A stretch of 12,306 nucleotides of DNA from Pseudomonadota bacterium (lineage in GTDB: Bacteria; Bdellovibrionota; Bdellovibrionia; Bdellovibrionales; JAEYZS01). Location of the stretch: NCBI GenBank assembly GCA_023427925.1, contig JAEYZS010000182.1, positions 1-12,306 of the forward strand, in the 5' to 3' direction. Positions 1 through 5,939 of this stretch are shown here, piece by piece. A program made the translations under genes and the position numbers. Positions within the stretch are counted from its first letter, which is position 1, and every line of letters starts with the position of its first letter. The notes under the pieces are model-generated. The model saw nothing but the letters and a program-made list of their open reading frames with translations, was not told the origin of the DNA and ran no database searches.

Positions 1-231
1 ATTATCATCCTTTGTTTTTTAGCATTTATGTCTAAAGATGATGAACCAGACATTTCAAAAGTTCCAGAAAACCTACCAGAACCTACTTCCAAGCCTGATA
101 AAATTATCATTTTACCACCAAAACAAAATCCTCAAATCATCACATCAGTTCCAAAAGAGCCTGAAAAGCCAAAGGAATTATCCACAGAAGAATTAAAAGA
201 AAAACTTTTAAAGGAAATTTCAAGATGGTGA
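1..231 (+). CDS. C-terminal part of a membrane-anchored, proline/lysine-rich protein (5' end outside window)
   Basis: The reading frame is open from base 1 with no stop upstream, so this is probably the end of a longer gene, although an internal ATG at 28 exists. The first visible residues (IIILCFLAF) are hydrophobic and look like the end of a transmembrane helix. They are followed by a soluble tail rich in Pro, Lys and Glu, with repeated K-P-E/P-E-P patterns, and a short charged helix ending in SRW. There is no recognisable catalytic motif. The stop codon overlaps the start of the next gene (ATGGTGA), so the two are probably co-transcribed and translationally coupled. In mobile elements, genes next to relaxation-type proteins are often conjugation or mobilisation components, but nothing visible identifies this one. 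Confidence 0.5.
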   Translation: MIILCFLAFMSKDDEPDISKVPENLPEPTSKPDKIIILPPKQNPQIITSVPKEPEKPKELSTEELKEKLLKEISRW

Positions 232-1166
232 AAAATATGAAAATAAACATTCAAGACCGTGATTTAAAAATACTGTCTGGTCTTTATAGATACGGAGTTT
301 TATCAACCAATCAGATTGCAAATCTATTCTTTTTAAACATTTCACATACGACTACAATGAAAAGGCTTAGAAAAATTAAGCATGCTAATTTTATTCGTGA
401 AGCTCATGTGAGACAAAATGGTGAAAGAGTTTGGACTCTAGCTAAAGAGGGTTTTTCTGTTCTTAAAAAGGAAGTTTTATTTAAATACACAAATAAAAAT
501 ACTATCGAACATGATGTTTTACTTTCTGAATGTAGAATCATTTTAGATGAGCTAGGGCTTGGTAAAAATTGGATCAGTGATAAGGATGAGAAATTTAAAA
601 ATGCTGAAATTATTCCTGATGGATTGTTTATTGCTGAGGTATTAGGAAGGCCAACAGCAGTTGCGTTTGAATTAGAACTACATATCAAAGCGCATTCAAG
701 ATACCAGAACTTGTTTAGAACATATTCTTTCAGACATTCCATTGGATTTATTTGGTATGTGGTTGCGAATAAAAATGTTGCAAAAGTAGTTCTAAATAAC
801 TGGCTGAAAGTAAATGAAAGATACAAGTTACCTCAGCTTTTAATTACAAGTTTAGATAATTTATTAAAAGATAAAGATCTTGCTCAAATTATTTTTTCAA
901 ATGGCGAGAAAAAATCAGTAAAAGATTTTTTCCTTGCTCAAGAGACTACTCACGGGGTGAGCAGTTTAGAAGAGTCCGAATTGAGCAACTCAAGAAATAA
1001 TAATTCAGAGAATAAACACGGCTTTAAGAAAACTCCCGAACCAAAAGGAAGAGTGCCTTCCAGCCTCGACCACTCCCCATCCACATGCGTTTACATAGAG
1101 AGTGGTCGACGCCTACAGGCACAGGAAGGTTCGGGAGTTAGAAATGAAATAGAAGGAGGTAATTAG
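225..1166 (+). CDS. Replication-relaxation (Replic_Relax)-like winged-helix protein with altered C-terminus
   Basis: Residues about 8-75 form a winged helix-turn-helix domain: a GVLSTNQIANLFF segment, then RLRKIKHANFIRE, then a WTLAKEG wing. This resembles the replication-relaxation family found on plasmids and conjugative elements. Residues about 95-160 contain EHDVLL, PDG (131-133) and AFELELHIK (147-155). That spacing resembles the PD...ExE core of a PD-(D/E)xK nuclease-like fold, as seen in this family. I infer a DNA-binding mobilisation or replication accessory role. The ATG at 225 overlaps the preceding stop; an in-frame ATG at 237 is an alternative start. Residues 270-313 are encoded by, or downstream of, a GC-rich inverted-repeat insertion. 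Without it the frame would stop right after Lys269, so the native protein was probably 269 aa. The tail is low-complexity and unlikely to be a conserved domain. Confidence 0.6.
   Translation: MVKNMKINIQDRDLKILSGLYRYGVLSTNQIANLFFLNISHTTTMKRLRKIKHANFIREAHVRQNGERVWTLAKEGFSVLKKEVLFKYTNKNTIEHDVLLSECRIILDELGLGKNWISDKDEKFKNAEIIPDGLFIAEVLGRPTAVAFELELHIKAHSRYQNLFRTYSFRHSIGFIWYVVANKNVAKVVLNNWLKVNERYKLPQLLITSLDNLLKDKDLAQIIFSNGEKKSVKDFFLAQETTHGVSSLEESELSNSRNNNSENKHGFKKTPEPKGRVPSSLDHSPSTCVYIESGRRLQAQEGSGVRNEIEGGN
1031..1139. repeat. 109-bp GC-rich inverted-repeat unit, MITE-like, with 4-bp flanking direct repeat
   Basis: The ends are perfect 12-bp inverted repeats: AACTCCCGAACC at 1031-1042 and GGTTCGGGAGTT at 1128-1139. 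Inside are further pairings: GTGCCT/AGGCAC (1053-1058 with 1117-1122) and TCGACCACTC/GAGTGGTCGA (1066-1075 with 1100-1109) around a 24-nt loop. Together these give one long imperfect hairpin. An alternative fold is a three-branched form using GGAAG/CTTCC (1047-1061) and GCCT/AGGC (1111-1120). The unit has 60 G/C in 109 bases, in surroundings that are strongly AT-rich. AGAA occurs directly on both sides (1027-1030 and 1140-1143), as a target-site duplication would. No transposase frame is inside, so any mobility would be in trans. Other readings are an origin-type structure (oriT or single-strand origin) or an RNA structure in the transcript. Confidence 0.6.
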
Positions 1167-1176
1167 TATGAAATAG
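1151..1176 (+). promoter_or_regulatory. Near-perfect Shine-Dalgarno followed by a two-codon minigene (ATG AAA TAG)
   Basis: AGAAGGAGGT at 1151-1160 is an almost ideal ribosome-binding site. The only ATG at correct spacing (1168) opens a frame that stops after two codons. The 12-mer ATGAAATAGAAG occurs at 1144-1155 and again at 1168-1179, so the segment looks partly duplicated. It could be a decayed start of a lost gene, or a ribosome-loading or stalling leader for the downstream small gene. The function is not established. Confidence 0.35.
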
Positions 1177-1241
1177 AAGAGAATACAGAAATAAAAAAAG
1201 ATAAGAATTTTAAATAGTTTTAAAAATTTAGAGGTAGTAAT

Positions 1242-1388
1242 ATGAATTTTGATATTAAAATCAATTCTATTACGATTCCTGAAATCCGCTATAATCATCA
1301 TATCGTAAATTTAATAGATCAACTGCTTTTTATTGACGAAAAAATGTTTCCCGATCAACAATCACTAAATCCCAAGGAGGTTGCATGA
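1242..1388 (+). CDS. 48-aa small protein translationally coupled to the serine recombinase
   Basis: The frame from ATG 1242 encodes 48 residues starting MNFDIKINSITIPEIR and ending NPKEVA. A GAGG ribosome-binding site lies at 1231-1234, seven bases before the ATG. The stop codon overlaps the recombinase start (ATGA at 1385-1388), and the strong AAGGAGG site for the recombinase lies inside its last codons (1374-1380). This arrangement argues that the frame is a real gene made together with the recombinase. The sequence is mixed charged and hydrophobic with no signal peptide, membrane segment or cysteine. It could be a recombination directionality factor, a regulator, or only a leader peptide. 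I do not recognise a family. Confidence 0.55.
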   Translation: MNFDIKINSITIPEIRYNHHIVNLIDQLLFIDEKMFPDQQSLNPKEVA

Positions 1389-3037
1389 AAAAAGTGGCGC
1401 TTTACATTAGAGTTAGCACCGAAGAGCAAGCCAGAGTCCAAGATGGCTCCCTTGTTTCACAGCGCAACCGATTGGATGAATACGTTGCGGGGCAAAATCG
1501 CAGAGAACCCAATTGGGGATCTGTCGCTGGGGTTTACATCGATGAAGGAAGGTCTGCCAAAGATATGAATCGTCCAGAATTTCAAAGACTCTTAAACGAT
1601 GTCAGATCTGGCAAAGTGAATTTGATCCTAGCAACAGAACTATCAAGATTATCTAGATCCATTCGTGATTTCTGTGATCTCTGGGATCTTTTTAAAAAAC
1701 ATAACACTAGCTTTGTAACTCTAAGAGAACAATTTGATACGACGACTGCCGCTGGTGAAATGATGGTGTTTAATCTTATCAACTTTGCGCAGTTTGAACG
1801 TAAACAAACTGCTGAGAGAATTTCTGCAAACTGGGCATCAAGAGCTAAGCGAGGTCTCTGGAACGGCGGCACTATTCCACTTGGATACGAGAGAAACCCA
1901 AAAAATCCAGGAAGCTTGAGTGTTAATGTTGATGAGTCAAAACTAGTTCAAAATATTTTTGATTTGTTCCTAGAAAAAGGATCTGTCAGAAAAACTTGTC
2001 TAGCATTAACAAAGCTTGGTATTTTCTCCAAAAAATTTACTAATAAACACGGCCTTGAAAAAGGTGGCGGTCATTTTACGGTTCCATCATTGCAACGTAT
2101 TTTAACCAACAAAGCCTATATTGGCCTCAGAGCTATTGATAAAACAAAATCAAAGACTGAGGTTGTTAAAGCTAACTGGGCACCCATCATTGATCTTGAA
2201 GTATTTAATAAAGTCCAAGAGCGATTGGCTTTGAATAAGAACAAATACAAGCCTGAGGAATGGAAGAAATATCCATTCCCATTAACTGAGCTTTTAATTT
2301 GTGGTGAGTGTGGAAAGCATCTTGGTGGAAAGTCAGGTCACGGAAGAAATGGCAAACACTTTTACTACGGACATCCCAGACAATTAAACTCTGATGGTAT
2401 TACGCATTTGAAACGCTGTAGCTTAGAGAATGTCAGAGCTCCAAAGATGGAAGAGATCATTTTAGGTTCTTTAAAGAAACTAATCAGTGATCCTGCGTTA
2501 CTAGGTCAATGGCTTAAGATTTATGCTGAGAAGAATAATTCTGAAGTTCCTGCTTTAGAAGGACGGCTTAAAAACCTTGAACAGGAGATAGTGGGTCAGC
2601 AAAAGAGACTTGATAACTTGGTTGTAAGACTTTCAGATCTTCCAAAAGAGATTCCTGCGGATCAAATCTATAAACAGATTAAAAGCTTAACTGAGAAAAT
2701 TAAAGAGCTTGGATCTACAAGGGAAAACTTAACTCAGCAGAAAAGCCACATGACCACAGGAGCTATCAATCAAGAGCACTTGATGTTTAGAGTTCGAAGA
2801 ACCATAGCAAATCTTGAAAAAGTTCCTGTTGAGAACAGAAGACCAATTTATTCAAACTTGATTGAATTTGCCGAACTTCATCCAACAAAAATAAAACTTG
2901 GGGTTTATGCACCTTTGGTGCGTGAGGGTTCGTGTAATGTAACAAGTGGTGCGAGCGGGGAGACTCGAACTCCCACGTCTTTCGACATACGCCCCTCAAA
3001 CGTACGTGTCTACCAATTCCACCACGCTCGCGTATAA
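1385..3037 (+). CDS. Large serine recombinase / site-specific integrase
   Basis: This enzyme cuts and rejoins DNA through a phosphoserine link and most likely integrates and excises the element at the adjacent tRNA. The N-terminal resolvase domain (about 4-150) has the signature YIRVSTEEQ with catalytic Ser11 and Arg9, plus DEGRSAKDMNRPEF and ELSRLSRS with further active-site arginines. The recombinase domain spans about 165-285. A zinc ribbon follows (C306, C309, C345, with nearby histidines), then a coiled coil at about 390-455, as is usual in large serine integrases. The start at 1385 has AAGGAGG four bases upstream and gives the canonical N-terminus MKKVALYIRV. Residues from about 521 to 550 are the antisense translation of the tRNA-Leu gene, and the stop lies just beyond the tRNA 5' end. 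That tail is supplied by the target site, not by the enzyme family. The catalytic residues seen are intact, so it is probably active. Confidence 0.93.
   Translation: MKKVALYIRVSTEEQARVQDGSLVSQRNRLDEYVAGQNRREPNWGSVAGVYIDEGRSAKDMNRPEFQRLLNDVRSGKVNLILATELSRLSRSIRDFCDLWDLFKKHNTSFVTLREQFDTTTAAGEMMVFNLINFAQFERKQTAERISANWASRAKRGLWNGGTIPLGYERNPKNPGSLSVNVDESKLVQNIFDLFLEKGSVRKTCLALTKLGIFSKKFTNKHGLEKGGGHFTVPSLQRILTNKAYIGLRAIDKTKSKTEVVKANWAPIIDLEVFNKVQERLALNKNKYKPEEWKKYPFPLTELLICGECGKHLGGKSGHGRNGKHFYYGHPRQLNSDGITHLKRCSLENVRAPKMEEIILGSLKKLISDPALLGQWLKIYAEKNNSEVPALEGRLKNLEQEIVGQQKRLDNLVVRLSDLPKEIPADQIYKQIKSLTEKIKELGSTRENLTQQKSHMTTGAINQEHLMFRVRRTIANLEKVPVENRRPIYSNLIEFAELHPTKIKLGVYAPLVREGSCNVTSGASGETRTPTSFDIRPSNVRVYQFHHARV
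2947..3031 (-). tRNA. tRNA-Leu (anticodon GAG)
   Basis: Reading the minus strand, all arms of a class II tRNA are present: acceptor GCGAGCG paired with CGCTCGC, the D-arm typical of leucine tRNAs (GTGGAATTGGTAGACAC), and an anticodon stem TACGT/GCGTA around loop TTGAGGG. The long variable arm is GTC-GAAA-GAC, and the T-arm is GGGAG-TTCGAGT-CTCCC. Discriminator A73 and an encoded CCA (2947-2949) complete it. The anticodon GAG is at 2995-2997 and reads CUC/CUU leucine codons. The gene is intact although the serine recombinase frame crosses it antisense. A 5-bp hairpin (GCACC/GGTGC, 2909-2921) lies just past the 3' end but has no T-run, so it is not a clear terminator. Confidence 0.96.
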
Positions 3038-3056
3038 TTCATTTGAGAGATCTAAT

Positions 3057-3085
3057 TTAATAACTACAGTCAGAGCGAACGTCAA
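3057..3085 (-). promoter_or_regulatory. Sigma-70-type promoter of tRNA-Leu
   Basis: On the minus strand, TTGACG (3080-3085) and TATTAA (3057-3062) are separated by exactly 17 bases. Transcription would begin roughly 20 bases before the mature tRNA 5' end at 3031, which suits a short processed leader. The match is good in both boxes and the position is sensible. The promoter lies in backbone DNA, outside the element, so tRNA expression would survive integration. Confidence 0.65.
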
Positions 3086-3164
3086 TTCTAGACTTTTTTG
3101 TAACCCATTTTTTATTTACTTATGTCATACTATAAGAACCTCATGGATGAGGGGAGGAGAGCTT

Positions 3165-3326
3165 ATGACAGTCAAGAAATTGAAAGAACTCACTCTGGAA
3201 CTTGAGAAAACACTAGAAGAGCTTAAAAAGCAGACAGATCCAAAAGCTCGCATGCAGATTTTTTCTCATTTCAAGCAGGTTTATTCTGAGATCAAGGAAG
3301 AAATTAAAGTAAAATCAGCTAGTTAA
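3165..3326 (+). CDS. 53-aa charged helical protein
   Basis: The frame starting at ATG 3165 (MTVKKLKELT) has a strong GGGGAGGAG ribosome-binding site at 3151-3159, five bases before the start. The same frame is open far upstream, but that part is the antisense of the tRNA, and an in-frame ATG at 3147 would put the ribosome-binding site inside the gene, so 3165 is the right start. The protein is almost entirely Lys, Glu, Leu and Gln in a heptad-like pattern (about 3-22 and 30-48), with a break at TDPKAR. It is therefore probably two short amphipathic helices forming a coiled-coil hairpin. It has no signal peptide and no cysteine. I do not recognise a family. It may be the first backbone gene next to the integration site. 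Confidence 0.65.
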   Translation: MTVKKLKELTLELEKTLEELKKQTDPKARMQIFSHFKQVYSEIKEEIKVKSAS

Positions 3327-3420
3327 AAGGTCCTGTATAACTCCTAGTCAGGCGTTATCACCCTTCGACAAAGTCTTAATCTATTAAATTCACTAAGTAA
3401 TTCTAAAAGCCCTATCAAGC

Positions 3421-3463
3421 TGAGACAAAAAAAGTCTTTTTTTGTCTAAATCGCAGTGTCTCA
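3421..3463. repeat. Perfect A/T-rich inverted repeat with a second competing arm
   Basis: AGACAAAAAAAG (3423-3434) and CTTTTTTTGTCT (3436-3447) are perfect 12-bp inverted arms around a single T. A further TGTCTCA at 3457-3463 complements TGAGACA at 3421-3427, so the left arm could pair with either right-hand partner. The T-run makes a terminator for the 53-aa gene possible, but the stem is A/U-rich, so I treat the function as open. The rest of the 243-bp spacer (3327-3569) contains only a weak hairpin at 3337-3358 and no convincing promoter. Confidence 0.45.
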
Positions 3464-3569
3464 ATAATCTACATTTTCAAATGAAAAGTTAGTTATTCTA
3501 AGTAGTTATGTGCTGTCTAGAGTTTCGGCATGGCACTTGTATTATTAGTTATTGAGTTAGGAGTATTTT

Positions 3570-4376
3570 ATGAAAACGGTAGTTAGAAGCAACTTAATGA
3601 AAAGCACGCTGATTCTGGTTATGGCTGCATTTGTATCTGTTGGTTGCTCCAAAAAAGAAACTCGTGGCAACGGCGGTGCAAATCCAGTTCCTCCAGATAC
3701 TATTCCAGTAGACCCTGGTCAAACAGCATACTCTGGAGGCACAGCACCTGTTGATAGTTTTTCTCCTTCAGTACTTGAAGCCTACGCAGGTCGCAGTATT
3801 AACAATCCAACAAATCTACGAGTGACTTTAGATGTATATAACGTTGCTGATGCCGGCAAACCGAAACAATACGGTGGAACATTTAAAATTGCTTACGAAG
3901 AAAATTACAATGGTACAACTAGAACAGTGACTGGAAACTTTTCTTCTGGAACATCAACTTACGATACAACTTTCAACAAGTATTACAACACAGGTGGCAC
4001 TCAAAAACTAAAATTGTTCTTCCAAGATAATTTAGGTGGACTCGTTGTTTCAATCGAAGCCATCAACGTAAACGACCTTGAGACAAAATATAAAGGTAGA
4101 GTTTACTTTAGAAACTTTGATTTTGGAGTTTGTTCGAATCCAGTTCCAGGACTTCCTCCAGTATGTAACCCGAATCAGCCAAAAAAATGTTGGCATCTTT
4201 CGGAAGGCCCATACTCATGTAGAGCCTACATCAGCGGTGGGAACGTTAGACCTGACATCGTAGACCTTCCAGGATTTGGAGATCGCCAATACGGATATAA
4301 TGGTCCGGGATATCAGCAGCTCTTTACATTTACGAACATGGATTTAAGCGCAGCTTTAAATGAGAATTTAGATTGA
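3570..4376 (+). CDS. Predicted lipoprotein, unknown function
   Basis: The N-terminus has a basic start, a hydrophobic stretch (about 13-24) and a lipobox VSVGC with the lipid-bearing cysteine at residue 26. It is therefore exported by Sec, lipidated, and likely anchored in the outer membrane. A TAGGAG ribosome-binding site lies six bases before ATG 3570; ATG 3597 (residue 10) would also give a workable signal peptide. After the lipobox comes a flexible Gly/Pro-rich linker (about 30-60). Next is a beta-rich domain with many Tyr, Thr and Gly residues, and a cysteine cluster (C188, C199, C207, C217) that could form two disulfides in the periplasm. The next gene, 21 bases downstream, is another lipoprotein, so the two probably form an operon. 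No family recognised. Confidence 0.85.
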   Translation: MKTVVRSNLMKSTLILVMAAFVSVGCSKKETRGNGGANPVPPDTIPVDPGQTAYSGGTAPVDSFSPSVLEAYAGRSINNPTNLRVTLDVYNVADAGKPKQYGGTFKIAYEENYNGTTRTVTGNFSSGTSTYDTTFNKYYNTGGTQKLKLFFQDNLGGLVVSIEAINVNDLETKYKGRVYFRNFDFGVCSNPVPGLPPVCNPNQPKKCWHLSEGPYSCRAYISGGNVRPDIVDLPGFGDRQYGYNGPGYQQLFTFTNMDLSAALNENLD

Positions 4377-4397
4377 CCAGTAGTTTAGAGGTTTTTT

Positions 4398-4892
4398 ATG
4401 GAAAAACATTTAATTAACAAATTTTTTACTCTCCTAGGTTTCCTCGTCTTGGTATTCGTAGCTCTCAACATGAATGCTTGTAGCAAGAGTGGCGATAAAG
4501 GCGGAAACCCAATGCAATGGGGATATGGCCCAGGAGTTGGTGGCGCTCACTTAGGAAATGGTGTTGGAACCAGTGGAGATGGTGCCATGACGTTGCAACT
4601 TACATTTTCCGGTCAAAACGGTGGACCTGCTGGTGCGATGGGTACACTTTGGGTGAACGGATATTCTGTTGGTTGTTCGATTCCTAATGGACAATATGTT
4701 TTGCAGACAGTTCAGCCTGGAACATATTATAACGGTGATTTTCAAAATATGAGATTGGTTGCAAATTACGGCGGTCATCCGATCGAAATTTATATCGCAA
4801 GAGGTTGGTTGACGAATCAACAAGACAATTACGGTAATCGCAAAATGTTTGTCGATGCACATTTGCCAGGCTGTCCAACAATGTTTAACTAA
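4398..4892 (+). CDS. Small predicted lipoprotein, glycine-rich, unknown function
   Basis: Residues 9-23 are hydrophobic and are followed by the lipobox MNAC with Cys28 as the lipidation site, so it should be exported and membrane-anchored. An AGAGG ribosome-binding site (4387-4391) sits six bases before ATG 4398. The linker (about 30-62) is rich in Gly, followed by a compact beta-rich domain containing C93 and C159, which could form one disulfide. It has the same architecture as the preceding lipoprotein (lipobox, Gly-rich linker, beta domain) but no obvious sequence similarity. A strong terminator follows directly, so this is the last gene of the two-gene unit. I do not recognise the domain. 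Confidence 0.85.
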   Translation: MEKHLINKFFTLLGFLVLVFVALNMNACSKSGDKGGNPMQWGYGPGVGGAHLGNGVGTSGDGAMTLQLTFSGQNGGPAGAMGTLWVNGYSVGCSIPNGQYVLQTVQPGTYYNGDFQNMRLVANYGGHPIEIYIARGWLTNQQDNYGNRKMFVDAHLPGCPTMFN

Positions 4893-4913
4893 TTAAACAC
4901 CAAGTTTTACGAG

Positions 4914-4944
4914 AGAGTTAAAGTTGTACTTTAACTCTTTTTTT
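4914..4944 (+). terminator. Rho-independent terminator of the lipoprotein operon
   Basis: AGAGTTAAAG (4914-4923) and CTTTAACTCT (4929-4938) form a perfect 10-bp stem with a 5-base loop, followed at once by a run of seven Ts ending at 4944. It begins 22 bases after the stop of the second lipoprotein gene, exactly where a terminator is expected. Confidence 0.9.
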
Positions 4945-4982
4945 GCGCTTAAAGGTCGTAAAAATTCTTGCTCTTCTCAAAA

Positions 4983-4988
4983 TATAAT
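4983..4988 (+). promoter_or_regulatory. Perfect -10 box (TATAAT) before the Xer gene, giving a near-leaderless transcript
   Basis: TATAAT at 4983-4988 is a perfect -10 hexamer. No good -35 box is visible at 16-18 bases upstream. Transcription would start near 4995, only about 8 bases before ATG 5003. No Shine-Dalgarno sequence precedes that ATG, so the message may be translated as leaderless or nearly so. Confidence 0.45.
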
Positions 4989-5002
4989 CATCTAATGGGT
5001 GC

Positions 5003-5875
5003 ATGTCTTTACCGTTATGGGTTGAGTTCTTTGATGAACTTCAAAATGTAAGAGGGAGATCCCTCAACACAGTGATGGCTTATCGCCGTGATCTTGAGCT
5101 CTATGTGACTTACACAAAGAAGTCTTCGAACATCCAAGGTTTTTACCTTTATATGAAAAACCAAGGGTTGAGTGAAAGATCGCAAGCTCGCGTGATTTCA
5201 AGTCTCAGAACTTATTTTAAATTTCGCGAGGATCGCGGCATGCAAAGTCCAGAACTAAGAGAGCTTAAGCTCCCTAAGGTTAAAAACAAACTTCCTTCCG
5301 TGCTCACAAAAGACGAATTTGATAGTCTTTATGAGGCTTGTAAGGTCGATGATCCCTATAGATCTGCTCGTAATCAAATGACCCTGTTGATCTTGTTTGG
5401 TTTAGGGTGCCGAGTATCTGAGATGATCGGTCTTGACCTTAAAGATTTTAACGAAGCTGAAAGCTACGTAGTGATTACGGGAAAAGGTAACAAACAAAGA
5501 GCCGTTCCACTAACTGACCACTTAAAGTCTGAGCTTAAAATTTATATTGAACAAATCAGACCACACCTCTTGAAGGAAACTACAGAAAGCCTGCTAATAA
5601 ACGACCGGGGCAATCGCCCAAGTCGTGTGGACATATGGAGATGGCTATCTGCTTGGAGCAAACGGGCTGGGTTTAAAGAGGCAATTAGCCCGCACCAATT
5701 TAGACACGGCTGTGCAACAGCATTACTCGAATCAGGTGCTGATCTTCGATCTATCCAGATGTTGTTGGGACATTCAAGCCTTCAAACGACTCAGATCTAT
5801 ACAACGGTCACGACTACAAAATTGGCTCAAACTATAGAGGATCACCATCCTCTTTCCACAATCAAAGACATCTAA
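5003..5875 (+). CDS. xerC/xerD-like: Tyrosine recombinase, XerC/XerD family
   Basis: This enzyme performs site-specific strand exchange through a phosphotyrosine link; Xer proteins resolve chromosome dimers at dif sites. The length (290 aa) is normal for XerC/XerD. The N-terminal SAM-like core-binding domain spans about 4-90 (RGRSLNTVMAYRRDL). The catalytic domain follows and all active residues are visible: R137 in GCRVSEMIGL, K161 in TGKGNKQRAVPL, H231 and R234 in PHQFRHGCAT, H257 in LLGHSS, and Tyr266 in TTQIYTTV. I cannot tell XerC from XerD by eye, nor exclude an accessory Xer-type integrase, but the chromosomal-looking setting and canonical length favour a housekeeping Xer. There is no ribosome-binding site before ATG 5003, and no better in-frame start is visible. 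Confidence 0.9.
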   Translation: MSLPLWVEFFDELQNVRGRSLNTVMAYRRDLELYVTYTKKSSNIQGFYLYMKNQGLSERSQARVISSLRTYFKFREDRGMQSPELRELKLPKVKNKLPSVLTKDEFDSLYEACKVDDPYRSARNQMTLLILFGLGCRVSEMIGLDLKDFNEAESYVVITGKGNKQRAVPLTDHLKSELKIYIEQIRPHLLKETTESLLINDRGNRPSRVDIWRWLSAWSKRAGFKEAISPHQFRHGCATALLESGADLRSIQMLLGHSSLQTTQIYTTVTTTKLAQTIEDHHPLSTIKDI

Positions 5876-5939
5876 AATGGCATAGGCCTTGCTCTCTTTA
5901 GTATCTGGAAATTCCCAGATCAAACGGAGGTAGACTAAA

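Larger units (their letters stand above)
1..3031. mobile_element. End of an integrative element inserted at tRNA-Leu(GAG)
   Basis: A large serine recombinase gene sits directly against the 3' end of a tRNA gene, with a replication-relaxation-type protein gene and small accessory genes upstream of it. This is the classic layout of the integrase end of an integrative element or island. The DNA left of about 1380 is visibly more AT-rich than the genes right of the tRNA, which fits foreign origin. The tRNA-distal boundary is not in the window, so the size and full cargo are unknown. I see no second copy of the tRNA 3' end here; one would be expected at the far end. The exact crossover point cannot be read from this side alone. 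Confidence 0.55.

Noticed and set aside
404..826. Minus-strand reading frame
   Set aside because: It lies wholly inside the relaxation-type gene, has no ribosome-binding site or recognisable domain, and reads as a composition shadow.
949..961. Short hairpin CTCAC-GGG-GTGAG in the relaxation-type gene
   Set aside because: A 5-bp stem inside coding sequence with no T-run or neighbouring copies is expected by chance.
1031..1139. Integron attC site
   Set aside because: The length and nested arms are similar, but the ends do not fit the RYYYAAC/GTTRRRY core boxes and no integron integrase or cassette array is present.
1113..1301. Minus-strand frame with a hydrophobic, Phe/Ile-rich product
   Set aside because: The product is an artefact of AT-rich DNA read backwards; it overlaps the palindrome and the 48-aa gene and has no start signals.
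2909..2921. Terminator of tRNA-Leu
   Set aside because: The GCACC/GGTGC hairpin is in the right place but lacks a following T-run on the minus strand.
2946..3164. Upstream extension of the 53-aa protein
   Set aside because: The extension is the antisense of the tRNA and its promoter; the strong ribosome-binding site and ATG at 3165 give the real start.
3525..3550. Sigma-54-type promoter before the first lipoprotein (TGGCAC)
   Set aside because: The upstream TGGCAC is present but the required downstream GC element is missing at the proper spacing.
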